Below are positions 1 through 7,780 of a stretch of DNA of 31,293 bases, in pieces; position 1 is the stretch's first letter; each line of letters starts with the position of its first letter. Where the stretch lies: the IMG/VR virus record IMGVR_UViG_3300008450_000267, positions 1 through 31,293 of that record; one strand, given 5' to 3'. Source of the DNA: a virus. Under the pieces are notes generated by a model. It was not told the DNA's origin, ran no database searches, and worked only from the letters and a program-made list of their open reading frames with translations. The translations under genes were made by a program, and so were the position numbers.

Positions 1-35
1 GAAGACAAAGGCATTGGAGGCCCTCTAGCCGGGAG

Positions 36-404
36 TTACTTGCGCTTCTTCGCCACTGCGGTCTCGGACGTTGCCGCCGCTGCCGCAGCTTCTTCAGCTT
101 CCAGGCGACGCTGCTCGGCTTCGAGCGGGTCGACAGCCGGGGCCGCCTCGACGACAACGGGCTCGGCAGGCTTGCCAAGCGACTTGGCGTAAGCTTCCGC
201 GTCGAAGGTCTCTTCGGTGCGTACCAAGTGGGACATGATCGGGCGGTTCGGGCTCGGGGCAACGTGGGAGCCCGAGTAGATGACGGCCGACTTCGGAAGG
301 AATTGGAGCAAGTGCTCCGGGATTTCCGAGGGGCCGGGGAAATACGAGGTGTAGAAACGCCCATCCGGGGCGAACCAGTTATTGCGAAGAACGACTTGGG
401 CCAT
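36..404 (-). CDS. Hypothetical virion-region protein, 122 aa
   Basis: I do not recognise the family. The N-terminal 60 residues look folded, with several aromatic residues. The C-terminal 50 residues are low complexity: an acidic and alanine-rich stretch with an Ala run, ending in a lysine/arginine tail (KKRK). The start at 404 has a GAAGGGAGA ribosome-binding site in the leader. It is the most downstream late-operon gene seen here, following capsid and cement genes, so a head-completion or tail-joining role is plausible from position only. Confidence 0.75.
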   Translation of the reverse strand: MAQVVLRNNWFAPDGRFYTSYFPGPSEIPEHLLQFLPKSAVIYSGSHVAPSPNRPIMSHLVRTEETFDAEAYAKSLGKPAEPVVVEAAPAVDPLEAEQRRLEAEEAAAAAATSETAVAKKRK

Positions 405-433
405 TGGGTAGGTCTCCCTTCTCTCCAGGAAAT

Positions 434-459
434 CCCGGCCCCCCTTTCGGAGAGCCGGG
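434..459 (-). terminator. Possible intergenic hairpin after the cement gene
   Basis: CCCGGC (434-439) pairs with GCCGGG (454-459) around a 14-nt loop that can pair further (CCCC with GGAG). It lies in the 81-bp gap between the cement-like gene and the 122-aa gene. No U-tract follows on the minus strand, so it may be an mRNA-stabilising or attenuating hairpin and not a full terminator. Confidence 0.35.
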
Positions 460-485
460 TTGGTTCACGTACTCTGCGTCGACCC

Positions 486-959
486 TTAGAAGGTCTGCGC
501 AGCCGGCAACGCCTGCCAGTTCTGGGCGTGTGCGAGCGGGACGATCGACACGTCGACAGCGCCGGCCGTGAGGACCGCCGTAGCGACGTTGTTGAGGACG
601 CCGAGGAAGCGCTCGTAGGCGACGCCCTGGTTGAGCGGGATCACGCGACGGAAGCCGGCGACGAGCTGGGCGACCGGGATCGCTTCAGTCGAACCGTGCA
701 GGGTCGAGGTGCCGTTCGTGGCGAGAGCCGCCGTGTCGTCGGACACGACTTCGAAGACGACCGTTGCAGCGCCGCCCGAGGTGGCCGTGGTGCGGATCGT
801 GATGACGGCAGCCAGGGGTTCGCCATTGCCGATCGGGCGGCCACCGTTCGAAGAACCGCGAAGGTTGCCGAGGTCAATCTGGTCGCCGATGACGTTGCGA
901 CCAAGGGCGGTCGGAAGCGTCACGTTGCGGGCCAAGTCGGTGTACTGGTCGAGGATCAT
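486..959 (-). CDS. Capsid cement (decoration) protein, Bbp16-like
   Basis: This 157-residue protein starts with MILDQYTDLA. It continues with a beta-rich, Ala/Thr/Val-rich sequence that includes an IPVAQLVAGFRR segment around residues 95-106, preceding a region with repeated VxTAxL-type strands. This layout and length match my recollection of the Bbp16 family of BPP-1-like phages, which binds the outside of the shell and stabilises it. It sits directly downstream of the major capsid gene, the usual place for cement proteins, and is separated from it by a strong hairpin. The family call is from pattern memory, not a search. Confidence 0.7.
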   Translation of the reverse strand: MILDQYTDLARNVTLPTALGRNVIGDQIDLGNLRGSSNGGRPIGNGEPLAAVITIRTTATSGGAATVVFEVVSDDTAALATNGTSTLHGSTEAIPVAQLVAGFRRVIPLNQGVAYERFLGVLNNVATAVLTAGAVDVSIVPLAHAQNWQALPAAQTF

Positions 960-991
960 TCTCTTTCTCCTGTTCGTTTGAGGCCGGGGTC

Positions 992-1015
992 GGGGGCCTG
1001 CCTAAGCAGACCCCC
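992..1015 (-). terminator. Strong hairpin after the major capsid gene
   Basis: In the minus-strand RNA the stem is 10 bp, GGGGGUCUGC with GCAGGCCCCC, and the loop is UUAG. The single non-Watson-Crick position is a G-U wobble in minus-strand RNA but a C-A mismatch on the plus strand, so the structure is built for minus-strand transcripts. It begins 7 bp after the capsid stop codon. No U-tract follows, so partial termination or protection of the upstream capsid mRNA end is more likely than full termination. Confidence 0.6.
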
Positions 1016-1021
1016 AGCCGG

Positions 1022-2035
1022 TTAGGTGTTCGGGACCAGCGCTTCGTCAGCCGACAGTGCGTCGACACGACCGATCGGGATGCCCTGGAATTCGGACACC
1101 ATCTTACCGCCGACGTTCTTGTCTTCGAGCGTCGCGTTGGTGACGGCGTTCGCGATCTGCTGGCGAAGGATCATGCGCGTGTTGCGCGACATGTAGAACT
1201 TCGCGTTGCACTTGGCGAACGACGGGATGCGCTCCATGGCCTGGAACATCAGGTTGGGGAGGTTGGCACCCGTGGAAGCCGTCGGCGACAGGTCCGACTT
1301 GTCGATGTTCGGGATGCGGACAGCGTAGCGCCAGTCCTTGACCGTGAGGCCGAGGTCGAGGCGGTAGTGCGTCCGGTACATCTCTGCGCGACCGTTGGCA
1401 CCGTCGATGTTTTCGACCGTGACGCGGCCCTTGTCCGTGATCTGGAGGGCAGCCGTCGAGCCCTTCGGCACGATGCCGTGGATGGTCTCTTCGCCCCAGC
1501 CGATCAGCCAGATCGAGGTGTTGTCGGTGCCTGCGCCGCCGCCATGGATGACGTTTTCGGCCGAAGCGGCCGAGGACGCCAGACGCGTCGAGTAACGCGG
1601 GGCGAGGCCCGTGATACGTTCCGGGTTCGAGCGTTCGCTTTCGTAGATCAGCGCGCGGGTCGCTTCCTGCGAGAACGCTTCGATGAACGACTTCTCTTCC
1701 GAGAAGCGCCATTCGGCGTCGTTGCCGTTGAGGCCGGCCAGTGCGTAGTCGATCTCGGCGTAGGTCTCGATCATGCCGGTCTTGTCTTCGACCTGCACGG
1801 TCGTCGACTTGCTCGGCTGGACGCCGCCGTACAGACGACGCCACGTAACCGTCGGGAGGCCCGTGCGGATCGTGGTGAGATGGCCGGTCGGCAGGTTGCC
1901 TTCCTTGAATACGATGTCGTCGAAGATTTCGTTTTCCTGCGCGAGGATTTCGACGACCTTCGCGATGCGACCATCGGGGTCCGTGATCTTCGCAAGGTCC
2001 AACAGTGTCGGACGGGTTACGTTCAATGCGGCCAT
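1022..2035 (-). CDS. Major capsid protein (BPP-1-like)
   Basis: The protein has 337 residues, in the normal range for an HK97-fold shell protein without a long scaffold domain. The N-terminus (LLDLAKITDPDGRIAKVVEIL) is followed by a region like that of capsid proteins of BPP-1-type podoviruses: FKEGNLPTGHLTTIRTGLP, then W-R-x-L-Y-G-G. The C-terminal part (FYMSRNTRMILRQQI, then GIPIGRVDAL) is also typical of these proteins. A strong AAGGAG ribosome-binding site precedes the ATG at 2035. Gene order (scaffold-like upstream, cement downstream) supports the call. It should form the icosahedral shell. Confidence 0.88.
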   Translation of the reverse strand: MAALNVTRPTLLDLAKITDPDGRIAKVVEILAQENEIFDDIVFKEGNLPTGHLTTIRTGLPTVTWRRLYGGVQPSKSTTVQVEDKTGMIETYAEIDYALAGLNGNDAEWRFSEEKSFIEAFSQEATRALIYESERSNPERITGLAPRYSTRLASSAASAENVIHGGGAGTDNTSIWLIGWGEETIHGIVPKGSTAALQITDKGRVTVENIDGANGRAEMYRTHYRLDLGLTVKDWRYAVRIPNIDKSDLSPTASTGANLPNLMFQAMERIPSFAKCNAKFYMSRNTRMILRQQIANAVTNATLEDKNVGGKMVSEFQGIPIGRVDALSADEALVPNT

Positions 2036-2073
2036 CTGTGCTTACTCCTTTTTCGTTGACAGGTTCCGGGATA

Positions 2074-2748
2074 CTACTTCATTCCAGAGGCGTTGTAAAA
2101 GTCTTTTGCGGACACGCCGCCCTTGGCGCCGGGCGCCGAGGTGCCAGCGACGAATTTGTCGTCCGACACGGCTTTGCCCAGGCGCGTCAGCAAACGGATG
2201 ACTTCGGGGTGGTTGCCGGCGCCCGTGACTTCGAGAGCTTCGGCAAGACCCGGCGTGGCAAATTCGGAGGCCAGGGCCTTTTTGGCGAAAGCCAAGCTTT
2301 TCTTCTGCGCCGCTTCGTCGCCGCCGATTTCCTTGTCGGCTTTGAACCCTGCGACCCATTCGTTGTGCGTCGCCTCCCACTGCGACTTCAGTTGCTCGGC
2401 CGACTTCTGCTCTTGCTTGATCTGAAGATCGACGAGCTTCTGCGCCTGCTCCTGGGTCAGGCCGAGTTCCTTGAACGCGCCTTCGTATTCGGCGCGAACT
2501 TCGTCGGGGACCTTGAAGCCGTCGGGAAGCTTGAACTCGTACTTCTCGGGCGGTCCAGCCTTCTTGTCGGCTTCGCCATCCTTGGCCGCCTTGTCGTCTT
2601 TTGCGGCAGCAGCCGCCTGCTCGACCGTCTTCGGGTCTGCCGCACCGACAGCCGCGTCAGCGGCCTTCGGGTCGGGCGTAGCGCCAGCGGTGGCTTTCGG
2701 GTCTGCGGCGCCGGCGCCGCCTTCCGTCACAAGGGTTCCTTCCGTCAT
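2074..2748 (-). CDS. Capsid scaffold-like protein
   Basis: This 224-residue protein lies between the Bbp19-like gene and the major capsid gene. The first 75 residues are Ala/Lys/Asp-rich low complexity. A YEFKLPDGFKVPD segment follows, then a long charged helical region (about residues 95-150) rich in Gln, Lys and Glu, and the protein ends in KDFYNASGMK. Gene position, charge and helix content fit an internal scaffolding protein that guides procapsid assembly and leaves the shell. The ATG at 2748 overlaps the stop of the upstream gene (ATGA) and has an AGGAGGAAGAG ribosome-binding site inside that gene. I see no protease motif. Confidence 0.75.
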   Translation of the reverse strand: MTEGTLVTEGGAGAADPKATAGATPDPKAADAAVGAADPKTVEQAAAAAKDDKAAKDGEADKKAGPPEKYEFKLPDGFKVPDEVRAEYEGAFKELGLTQEQAQKLVDLQIKQEQKSAEQLKSQWEATHNEWVAGFKADKEIGGDEAAQKKSLAFAKKALASEFATPGLAEALEVTGAGNHPEVIRLLTRLGKAVSDDKFVAGTSAPGAKGGVSAKDFYNASGMK

Positions 2749-3092
2749 TTCTCTTCCTCCTGGTTGGTGAGGGCTTGCTGAACTTTCAACCGCTCCTCGA
2801 ACTCGTCACTCATAACCTTATAGGCATCGGGCATAGATTTCAATACCCATTTGTGGAGGAAACGCCCAACGTGTTTCCGCCCTTCGGCGTAGGCCATGGT
2901 CAGGGGTTTCTCGCCGACAAACGACGAGTTGAAAAGTTGGCTCTCCGTCAGCAGCTCCCATACGACCGCGCGGCCTTCGTAGGTCTCCAGCAGTCGGCGC
3001 ATCCAGCGTTCCCATTCGAGCTTCTCGCGCGCGGTCTTGCGCTCGTGCGCCGCTTGTGTTTCCTCGGGCAGGACGTCCAGCTCGTATTGCAT
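2745..3092 (-). CDS. Bbp19-family structural-region protein
   Basis: This 115-residue charged, helical protein matches the pattern I recall for the Bbp19 family of BPP-1-like phages. A central RRLLETYEGRAVVWELL segment is followed by FNSSFVGEKPL and a YAEGRKHVG motif (around residues 66-74). It starts immediately after the portal stop codon with no gap and ends in an ATGA overlap with the scaffold-like gene. Its exact role is not known to me. Its fixed place between portal and scaffold suggests head assembly or a virion component. Confidence 0.75.
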   Translation of the reverse strand: MQYELDVLPEETQAAHERKTAREKLEWERWMRRLLETYEGRAVVWELLTESQLFNSSFVGEKPLTMAYAEGRKHVGRFLHKWVLKSMPDAYKVMSDEFEERLKVQQALTNQEEEK

Positions 3093-4793
3093 TTATCGCG
3101 CTCCCTGCTTGGCGAGCCCTTCGGACACGCCGTCGAGGATCGACTTGCCGTCGCTCGTGCGCGTCTCGCTCGCCGTCTTCGCGGCGTCGGCAGTGGCGCC
3201 CAACTGTTCCACCATGGCCGCCTGTTCCTGGGCTTCCTGGGCCTGCTTGCGCGACGCAGCGACCTGCTCGTCCGAGCGAACCAGGGAAGGCGGCGTGCGG
3301 AGCTGCTCGGCGTAGACGTCGACCGCTTGGTCCCCGTCGAACTTTTTGCCGTCCGACAGCCCGGCCTGCATCAGCCCGCCGACGAACGTACCCAAGCGTT
3401 CGATGTTGCTAAGGCCAGCAGCGCGCTGGGCAACGGCCAGGGTCGAAATGTACTCGGGACGGATTTCGCGCCCTTGGAGTTCTTTCGGCGGCAACGGCAA
3501 GATTTTACCGCCGCCCGCGAGCCGATCCAACTCGGTGAGGCGAATGTAGGTGTTGTCGATCAGCGGGTTCAGGAACTCGCCAAATAGCTGCGTGAGCGGA
3601 GGCCCGAGCTGAAGCAGGCGCTCCTGGTTGCGTTGCGTCAGTTCGAGCTGGTTGCGGGGCTGCACGCCGTCCATGTTGGAGATGGCGAGGAACAGATCGA
3701 CATAGTATGCCCGATCGATGCGGTCCTCGCTGCGCTTTTGGTTCGCGCCGAGAGCCTGCACGTCGGGACGGATTTCGTAGACGGGCTTCAAGCCTTGCGA
3801 ATTGCCGTCGAGGTCGAACAGCGTAGCGCCGCCCGGCAACTGATTGATGGGCGTATTGCGGAGCGTGGCCGGCCCCTGGAGCGGCGGGTGGACGAGCTTG
3901 TCGATCGCCTGGGCCAGACGGCGTTCGCCGACCTGCAAACCCTTGACGTCGCCAAGCGCCGTCATGCCGGGGCAGTCGGTGCCGTAGATGTCTTCAGCCG
4001 TGACTTCCCAGCGCGGGACGTAGTAGGGGAAACGATCGTAGCCCGACTTGCGCAGGAACTTGCCTTCGGTGTCAGAGGGCTCCCAGTAGATCGAGGCGAA
4101 GCGCTTGTTCTTCGCGAGGCCGGGGCCGGGCTTGTAGTCTTCGTTCGGCATGACGCAGTGGCGAACCGTGCGCCACGCGTCGTAGTTGCCGCTGTCGTAG
4201 GCGGCCTTGACGCCAGCTGACACGTTCTTCATCCCGAAGCGCTTGACCATCTGCAAGACGGTCATCTGCCATTCGCGATAGACGGTATCGACCCGCAGCT
4301 CGCCGTTCTGGGCGATCGCGTAGCTGCCGACCGAGTGGGCATAGAAGCGCGACACGGTGTCGAAGTCGTCTTCCTGGTACATGCAGCCGGTGCCGAATTG
4401 CACCATCTCGCCAAGCATGACGGGCGCCATGTTGTAGAGGTTCGACGAGTTGAACACGCGATTGAGGACGCCTTCGACTTCGTAGAGGTATTCTTGGACA
4501 GGCTTATACTCGGCCAAGTCCGGGTCGTCGATCCCGAGCGCAAACCATTTCGTGGCCGGCGACATGATGCCCGACAGGAGCCCAGCGCGTGCGACCTTGA
4601 GCGCCCACGACGCGCGCGAGTTGATGATGCTCTGGTGCGCCTTCTCGCCGCGATTGCGGTCGGTGACATTGAACCGCCCGCGCCGGGGCTGCACGAACTC
4701 GGCCAGCTCCCGGTAGTGCTCGATGAACGACGAGCGCTCCTGGATGACTGCGCCGAAGCGCTTGTTCAGGTCTTCGACCTCCTTGCTGGGCAT
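3093..4793 (-). CDS. Portal protein (head-tail connector family)
   Basis: The protein has 566 residues, the usual size of the T7/BPP-1-type head-tail connector family. It should form the 12-subunit ring at the portal vertex through which DNA enters and leaves. Family-like segments are an N-terminal helical region with HYRELAEFVQPRRGRF (about 25-40), then GLLSGIMSPATKWF, a central FPYYVPRWEVTAEDIYG block, and a QPRNQLELTQRNQERLLQLGP block before a Gln/Ala-rich tail. The start codon at 4793 lies inside a copy of the 16-bp palindrome (4789-4804), between a GGAGG ribosome-binding site and the reading frame. Confidence 0.92.
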   Translation of the reverse strand: MPSKEVEDLNKRFGAVIQERSSFIEHYRELAEFVQPRRGRFNVTDRNRGEKAHQSIINSRASWALKVARAGLLSGIMSPATKWFALGIDDPDLAEYKPVQEYLYEVEGVLNRVFNSSNLYNMAPVMLGEMVQFGTGCMYQEDDFDTVSRFYAHSVGSYAIAQNGELRVDTVYREWQMTVLQMVKRFGMKNVSAGVKAAYDSGNYDAWRTVRHCVMPNEDYKPGPGLAKNKRFASIYWEPSDTEGKFLRKSGYDRFPYYVPRWEVTAEDIYGTDCPGMTALGDVKGLQVGERRLAQAIDKLVHPPLQGPATLRNTPINQLPGGATLFDLDGNSQGLKPVYEIRPDVQALGANQKRSEDRIDRAYYVDLFLAISNMDGVQPRNQLELTQRNQERLLQLGPPLTQLFGEFLNPLIDNTYIRLTELDRLAGGGKILPLPPKELQGREIRPEYISTLAVAQRAAGLSNIERLGTFVGGLMQAGLSDGKKFDGDQAVDVYAEQLRTPPSLVRSDEQVAASRKQAQEAQEQAAMVEQLGATADAAKTASETRTSDGKSILDGVSEGLAKQGAR

Positions 4794-4804
4794 TACGTAA
4801 TACC
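4789..4804. promoter_or_regulatory. Palindrome copy across the portal start codon
   Basis: On the plus strand it reads GGCATTACGTAATACC, one mismatch from GGKATYACGTRATMCC. On the minus strand the mismatch (A to G) creates the ATG of the portal gene. Any protein or RNA fold at this site would cover the start codon. Confidence 0.7.
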
Positions 4805-4806
4805 TC

Positions 4807-5022
4807 CTACATGCCGAGGAGCGTTTTGCCGCTCGTCGAGACGTCGCCGGTCAGACCTTGCGCTGCGGTCAGGATGGTCGAATTGCGACCGCTCGCAAGG
4901 GCGGCGCGCTGGCGCGACTGGCTACGCGCCTTCGTCACCTGGGGGTCGACCTCGGTCGGGGGCGGCGGCGGTGCGGGCGGGGGCGGCGGGGGAGCCGGCA
5001 TCGACGGGGCAGAGAAGCACAT
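4807..5022 (-). CDS. Small proline-rich phage protein, 71 aa
   Basis: It starts MCFSAPSMPAP, followed by two runs of prolines (residues 11-22). The C-terminal half is basic and ends with STILTAAQGL, then a KTLLG segment. Short proteins with this layout (Cys after Met, polyproline, STILT and KTLLG near the end) are common next to portal genes in podovirus-like phages and prophages, but I know no function for them. The TAG stop lies in the leader of the portal gene and contributes to its AGGAGG ribosome-binding site. Confidence 0.75.
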   Translation of the reverse strand: MCFSAPSMPAPPPPPPAPPPPPTEVDPQVTKARSQSRQRAALASGRNSTILTAAQGLTGDVSTSGKTLLGM

Positions 5023-5025
5023 TGG

Positions 5026-5499
5026 TCAAGCTCCTTTGTGGAAATACTGGAATGTCTGCCCAGCATAGTCGTTCTCGGCGTACTTTGCAAACCCGAGTTT
5101 CGCGATCCAGGCCAAGCGTTGGGGAGTTGCATCGCTGCGCTCGGCGATGCCGATCGCCCCCGCGAAGAACTCCTTCCCCTCGTCCGTCGCCATGAAACGC
5201 AGGACGCTCTTGGTCATGTGGATTTTCTTGCGTTCGAGCGAGGCGTGGGAGAGCGTCTGAATTTGGTTGAATTGGTCGACGCCGAAGAGATACACGGGCG
5301 ACAGCACCATGCCCGCATCGACATAGGCGAGCTTCTTCAAGGTGACGAAGCGCGAGCGGATCGCCTCCCGGTCCATCCCCATATGCTCCTTTGCCCACTC
5401 GATGTCTTCCAGCGTGTACTGGTGGGGGTCGTTGAGGATGTAGTCGATCACCCCGAGCTTGCCCAAGGCGCTCCAGTTCGTCGCGACGATGACGGTCAT
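5026..5499 (-). CDS. Hypothetical protein, 157 aa, coupled to large terminase
   Basis: I do not recognise this protein. It is mixed alpha/beta with an HMGMDREAIRSRFVTLKKLAYV segment resembling a winged-helix-sized N-terminal domain, and it has no membrane segment. The ATG at 5499 overlaps the TAA of the large terminase by one base (TAATG), with a GGAAGGGAGA ribosome-binding site 8 nt upstream inside terL. I chose this start because the reading frame extends far upstream only as a shadow of the terminase. Tight coupling suggests a late function in packaging or head assembly. Confidence 0.75.
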   Translation of the reverse strand: MTVIVATNWSALGKLGVIDYILNDPHQYTLEDIEWAKEHMGMDREAIRSRFVTLKKLAYVDAGMVLSPVYLFGVDQFNQIQTLSHASLERKKIHMTKSVLRFMATDEGKEFFAGAIGIAERSDATPQRLAWIAKLGFAKYAENDYAGQTFQYFHKGA

Positions 5500-7082
5500 T
5501 ACAGTCTCCCTTCCAGAGGATTGTAGTCGATGTTGGGCTTTTCGTTGACGTTGTGGCCCGCGAAATCGTTGGCATTGCCCGGCGCCACTTCGGCCGCAAA
5601 CGTGAGGGCCAGACCGTCGGCGATGTCGGGGCTGGAGTAGCCGCGCTCTTTGAGTTCGGCTTTGCTCTCCAGGTTGATCTTCTGCCCGTTGGTCGTGTAC
5701 CCGAATTGGCGGGACAGCAGTTGCTCCTTCAGCTCGCGCCCAGGCGACCCTGCACCCTGGTCCTGCGGCAGACACAGGCGCGTGCCGAGCGCGTCGCGGA
5801 CCTTGCCCCACATCTCGTCGACCTTGTAGCGGTAGGTGTTCGTGTCGGTGGGCTTGCCGCCGAAGTTGACTTCGGTCACGGGGTAGCCGAGATGGCGAAG
5901 CTGGTCGACGACGCCGCCGCCGATCCCGCCGCCGTCGACGAAGATCATAGCGACCCGATGTCCGAGGTTGCGGAAGAAGCGGATTTTCTCGATGACTTTG
6001 CCGGTGAGCTGCACCGTGTCGATGCCCTTGTAGCGATCCTTCTCGCTGAACCACGAGCGCGCGTCCATGCCCTGGCGCGTATAGATCACGCTGTCGTCGT
6101 CGCCGAAGCGGGCCACGTCTACGCCCAGCACGATCGGGTCGCGGTTCAGGGGCGGCAGAGGGCGCACCATGGCGTCTCCCACCTGATCGCCGCCGATAAA
6201 CTGCGTCGAACCCTGCGCCGGAAATTGACCCAACACGCGCACCTTGACGATGTCGCTGTCGATGCCGAAGTCGTCGACCATCTTCTGCTGTTCTTTTTTG
6301 TTCGTGATGGCGACGGAGCGCGCGTCGATCATCCGAACCGTGTAGCGGTGCTTCTGGCTGCCGACGCAGTTCTCGTAGAACGCCCCAGTGTTTCGCGTCG
6401 GGTTGCCGAAGTCGAACACCATGGGCTCGCCGGTCATCAAGCCGCCCTTGCGAACTTCGAAGATGTTCTCGCCGATACCCGAGGCTTCGTCGAAGATGTA
6501 GAAGCTGGTGGAGTTCGCAGCATGCTGGCCGGCGAAGCTTTCCGAGTTCTCTTCGCGCGACGTCTGCGCCGTGACCACGCCGCCGAGGTACTTGCTCTTG
6601 AGCGCCATTGACCCTCGGCCGGCCGAGTAGTCGGCCCAGTGCGCCGTAAGAGATTTGGCGTGCCACTCCCCGAGCGTGGCCCAGGTCTTGGTGCGAAGCT
6701 GGATGTCGGTGTTGGCCGTGACCGTGCCTTTGCAGCTCGGCCGCGTATCGATGACGAATTTGATAAGCCACGCCACCATGACGGACTTGCCGATGCCGTG
6801 CCCCGACGCCGTTGAGTACATGATCGGCTCGACGGGGTCTTTGCCGTTGAACCCTCGCGCCTTGATGTCGCGCCCGAGCTGGTCTAGGAATTCGCAGGCC
6901 CACACGTCGGGGCCGTATTCGCAGCCGTAGCGGGACTTCCACGGCTCGGCCAGCTTCACGAGCTGGATCGAGGTGTCGTTGTTCCAACCCCAATTGAACA
7001 TGACGTAGCCGAGCGGGTCGGCGTAGAAGTCCGCGATCGTGTCGGCTAGCTGCGCGTCGGCGGATTGTTTCACGCTCGCCAT
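5499..7082 (-). CDS. terL: Terminase large subunit
   Basis: The 527-residue packaging motor has an N-terminal ATPase and a C-terminal nuclease. Walker A is SGHGIGKS (about residues 93-100), and Walker B is FYIFDEAS (about 193-200). The RuvC-like nuclease has VLGVDVARFGDDDSV, then MIFVDGGGIGGG, and a C-terminal SSPDIADGLALTFA with the last acidic residue. It should cut concatemers and pump DNA into the procapsid through the portal. Its start overlaps the 3' end of the kinase-like gene by 13 bp. The distance from the small subunit (seven genes apart) is larger than in many phages. Confidence 0.95.
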   Translation of the reverse strand: MASVKQSADAQLADTIADFYADPLGYVMFNWGWNNDTSIQLVKLAEPWKSRYGCEYGPDVWACEFLDQLGRDIKARGFNGKDPVEPIMYSTASGHGIGKSVMVAWLIKFVIDTRPSCKGTVTANTDIQLRTKTWATLGEWHAKSLTAHWADYSAGRGSMALKSKYLGGVVTAQTSREENSESFAGQHAANSTSFYIFDEASGIGENIFEVRKGGLMTGEPMVFDFGNPTRNTGAFYENCVGSQKHRYTVRMIDARSVAITNKKEQQKMVDDFGIDSDIVKVRVLGQFPAQGSTQFIGGDQVGDAMVRPLPPLNRDPIVLGVDVARFGDDDSVIYTRQGMDARSWFSEKDRYKGIDTVQLTGKVIEKIRFFRNLGHRVAMIFVDGGGIGGGVVDQLRHLGYPVTEVNFGGKPTDTNTYRYKVDEMWGKVRDALGTRLCLPQDQGAGSPGRELKEQLLSRQFGYTTNGQKINLESKAELKERGYSSPDIADGLALTFAAEVAPGNANDFAGHNVNEKPNIDYNPLEGRL

Positions 7083-7519
7083 TTGACGGGCTCCAGCTTC
7101 CAGGCGTTGGCCTTCATCAGACGAAATATGTAGTGGTTAGCGTAGTCGAGGCACACCGCTCGCCCAGAACGATCGACGCCCCAGTTGCCGACGTGAGCAT
7201 CAGCTTTAAGCCACGCCGGAATACGCTTTGGAAGCACCGACCAATCTTTAATAGGCCAGCACCGATCCATCACGAGGTACTTTCCGCCTTGCGACAGTCG
7301 ACGGCATGGCACCAACCAGCGTTTGGCTTGAGCTTCAAAGTTGTGCGACATGTTCTTCCAAAGGTCGAACTCGGTGAAGTTGTCGAACGCCGGCAGCTCG
7401 CGCTCGACCTTGACGACTGTCTCGCTGTTAAGGGCGCACAGGTACGTGTCGCGCGTTTGGCCGCTGCCGAGTTTATCTGCCAGCACAAACTCCCAAAGCT
7501 CCCCTTCCTGCACAGCCAT
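7070..7519 (-). CDS. Mini protein-kinase-like fold protein, 149 aa
   Basis: The order of motifs follows a protein kinase fold in a very small frame: a glycine-rich loop LGSGQTRDTYLC (about residues 17-28), a VVKVE strand with a candidate ATP lysine, a hinge-like KYLVMDRC, then a catalytic-loop-like ADAHVGNWGV with the His-x-x-Asn pattern, and LDYAN with the metal-binding Asp. The large helical lobe of ordinary kinases is missing. I chose the ATG at 7519 because it overlaps the stop of the 37-aa gene (TAATG). Possible roles are phosphorylation of virion or host proteins or a pseudokinase scaffold; neither is shown. Confidence 0.6.
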   Translation of the reverse strand: MAVQEGELWEFVLADKLGSGQTRDTYLCALNSETVVKVERELPAFDNFTEFDLWKNMSHNFEAQAKRWLVPCRRLSQGGKYLVMDRCWPIKDWSVLPKRIPAWLKADAHVGNWGVDRSGRAVCLDYANHYIFRLMKANAWKLEPVKWRA

Positions 7520-7632
7520 TACGCGCGCCGACGACGTCGAAGGCGCGGGTAGATACCGTATCCTGCGACTACGGGCGGCTCGCCCCCGCTCACGTTCCCG
7601 AAGAAAAAGAAGATGTAGAGCGCCGAGTTCAT
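7519..7632 (-). CDS. Small hydrophobic protein, 37 aa
   Basis: It starts MNSALYIFFFFG, a short very hydrophobic stretch, and ends in a basic tail with six arginines (residues 30-36). It is coupled at both ends: its ATG overlaps the stop of the 47-aa gene (ATGA) and its TAA overlaps the ATG of the kinase-like gene. The size and coupling suggest a real small gene, but the hydrophobic segment is short for a membrane span. No function can be assigned. Confidence 0.5.
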   Translation of the reverse strand: MNSALYIFFFFGNVSGGEPPVVAGYGIYPRLRRRRRA

Positions 7633-7772
7633 TGCGTCGCCTTCCACGCCTCGTAGTCGGCGCGCGTCGCCGCTTCATCCCAGTCCGTCGCGTCAGCGTT
7701 CAAGACTTGGAACACGGTGTCGCCGTCCTTGATATGCGCTATGTTCGGGTCGAAGGTTTCGGGGTCTGGCAT
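7629..7772 (-). CDS. Small acidic protein, 47 aa
   Basis: It starts MPDPETFDPN and continues with HIKDGDTVFQVLNADATDW and an acidic, tryptophan-containing C-terminus (YEAWKATQ). A GGAGA ribosome-binding site lies 5 nt upstream of the ATG at 7772, and the stop overlaps the next gene (ATGA). It fills the gap between the 488-aa virion protein and the kinase-like gene. I do not recognise a family. Confidence 0.6.
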   Translation of the reverse strand: MPDPETFDPNIAHIKDGDTVFQVLNADATDWDEAATRADYEAWKATQ

Positions 7773-7780
7773 GGTGTCTC

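Noticed and set aside
3093-4793. Capsid protease or fused protease-portal
   Set aside because: No Ser-His protease motif is seen; the frame is accounted for by the portal family.
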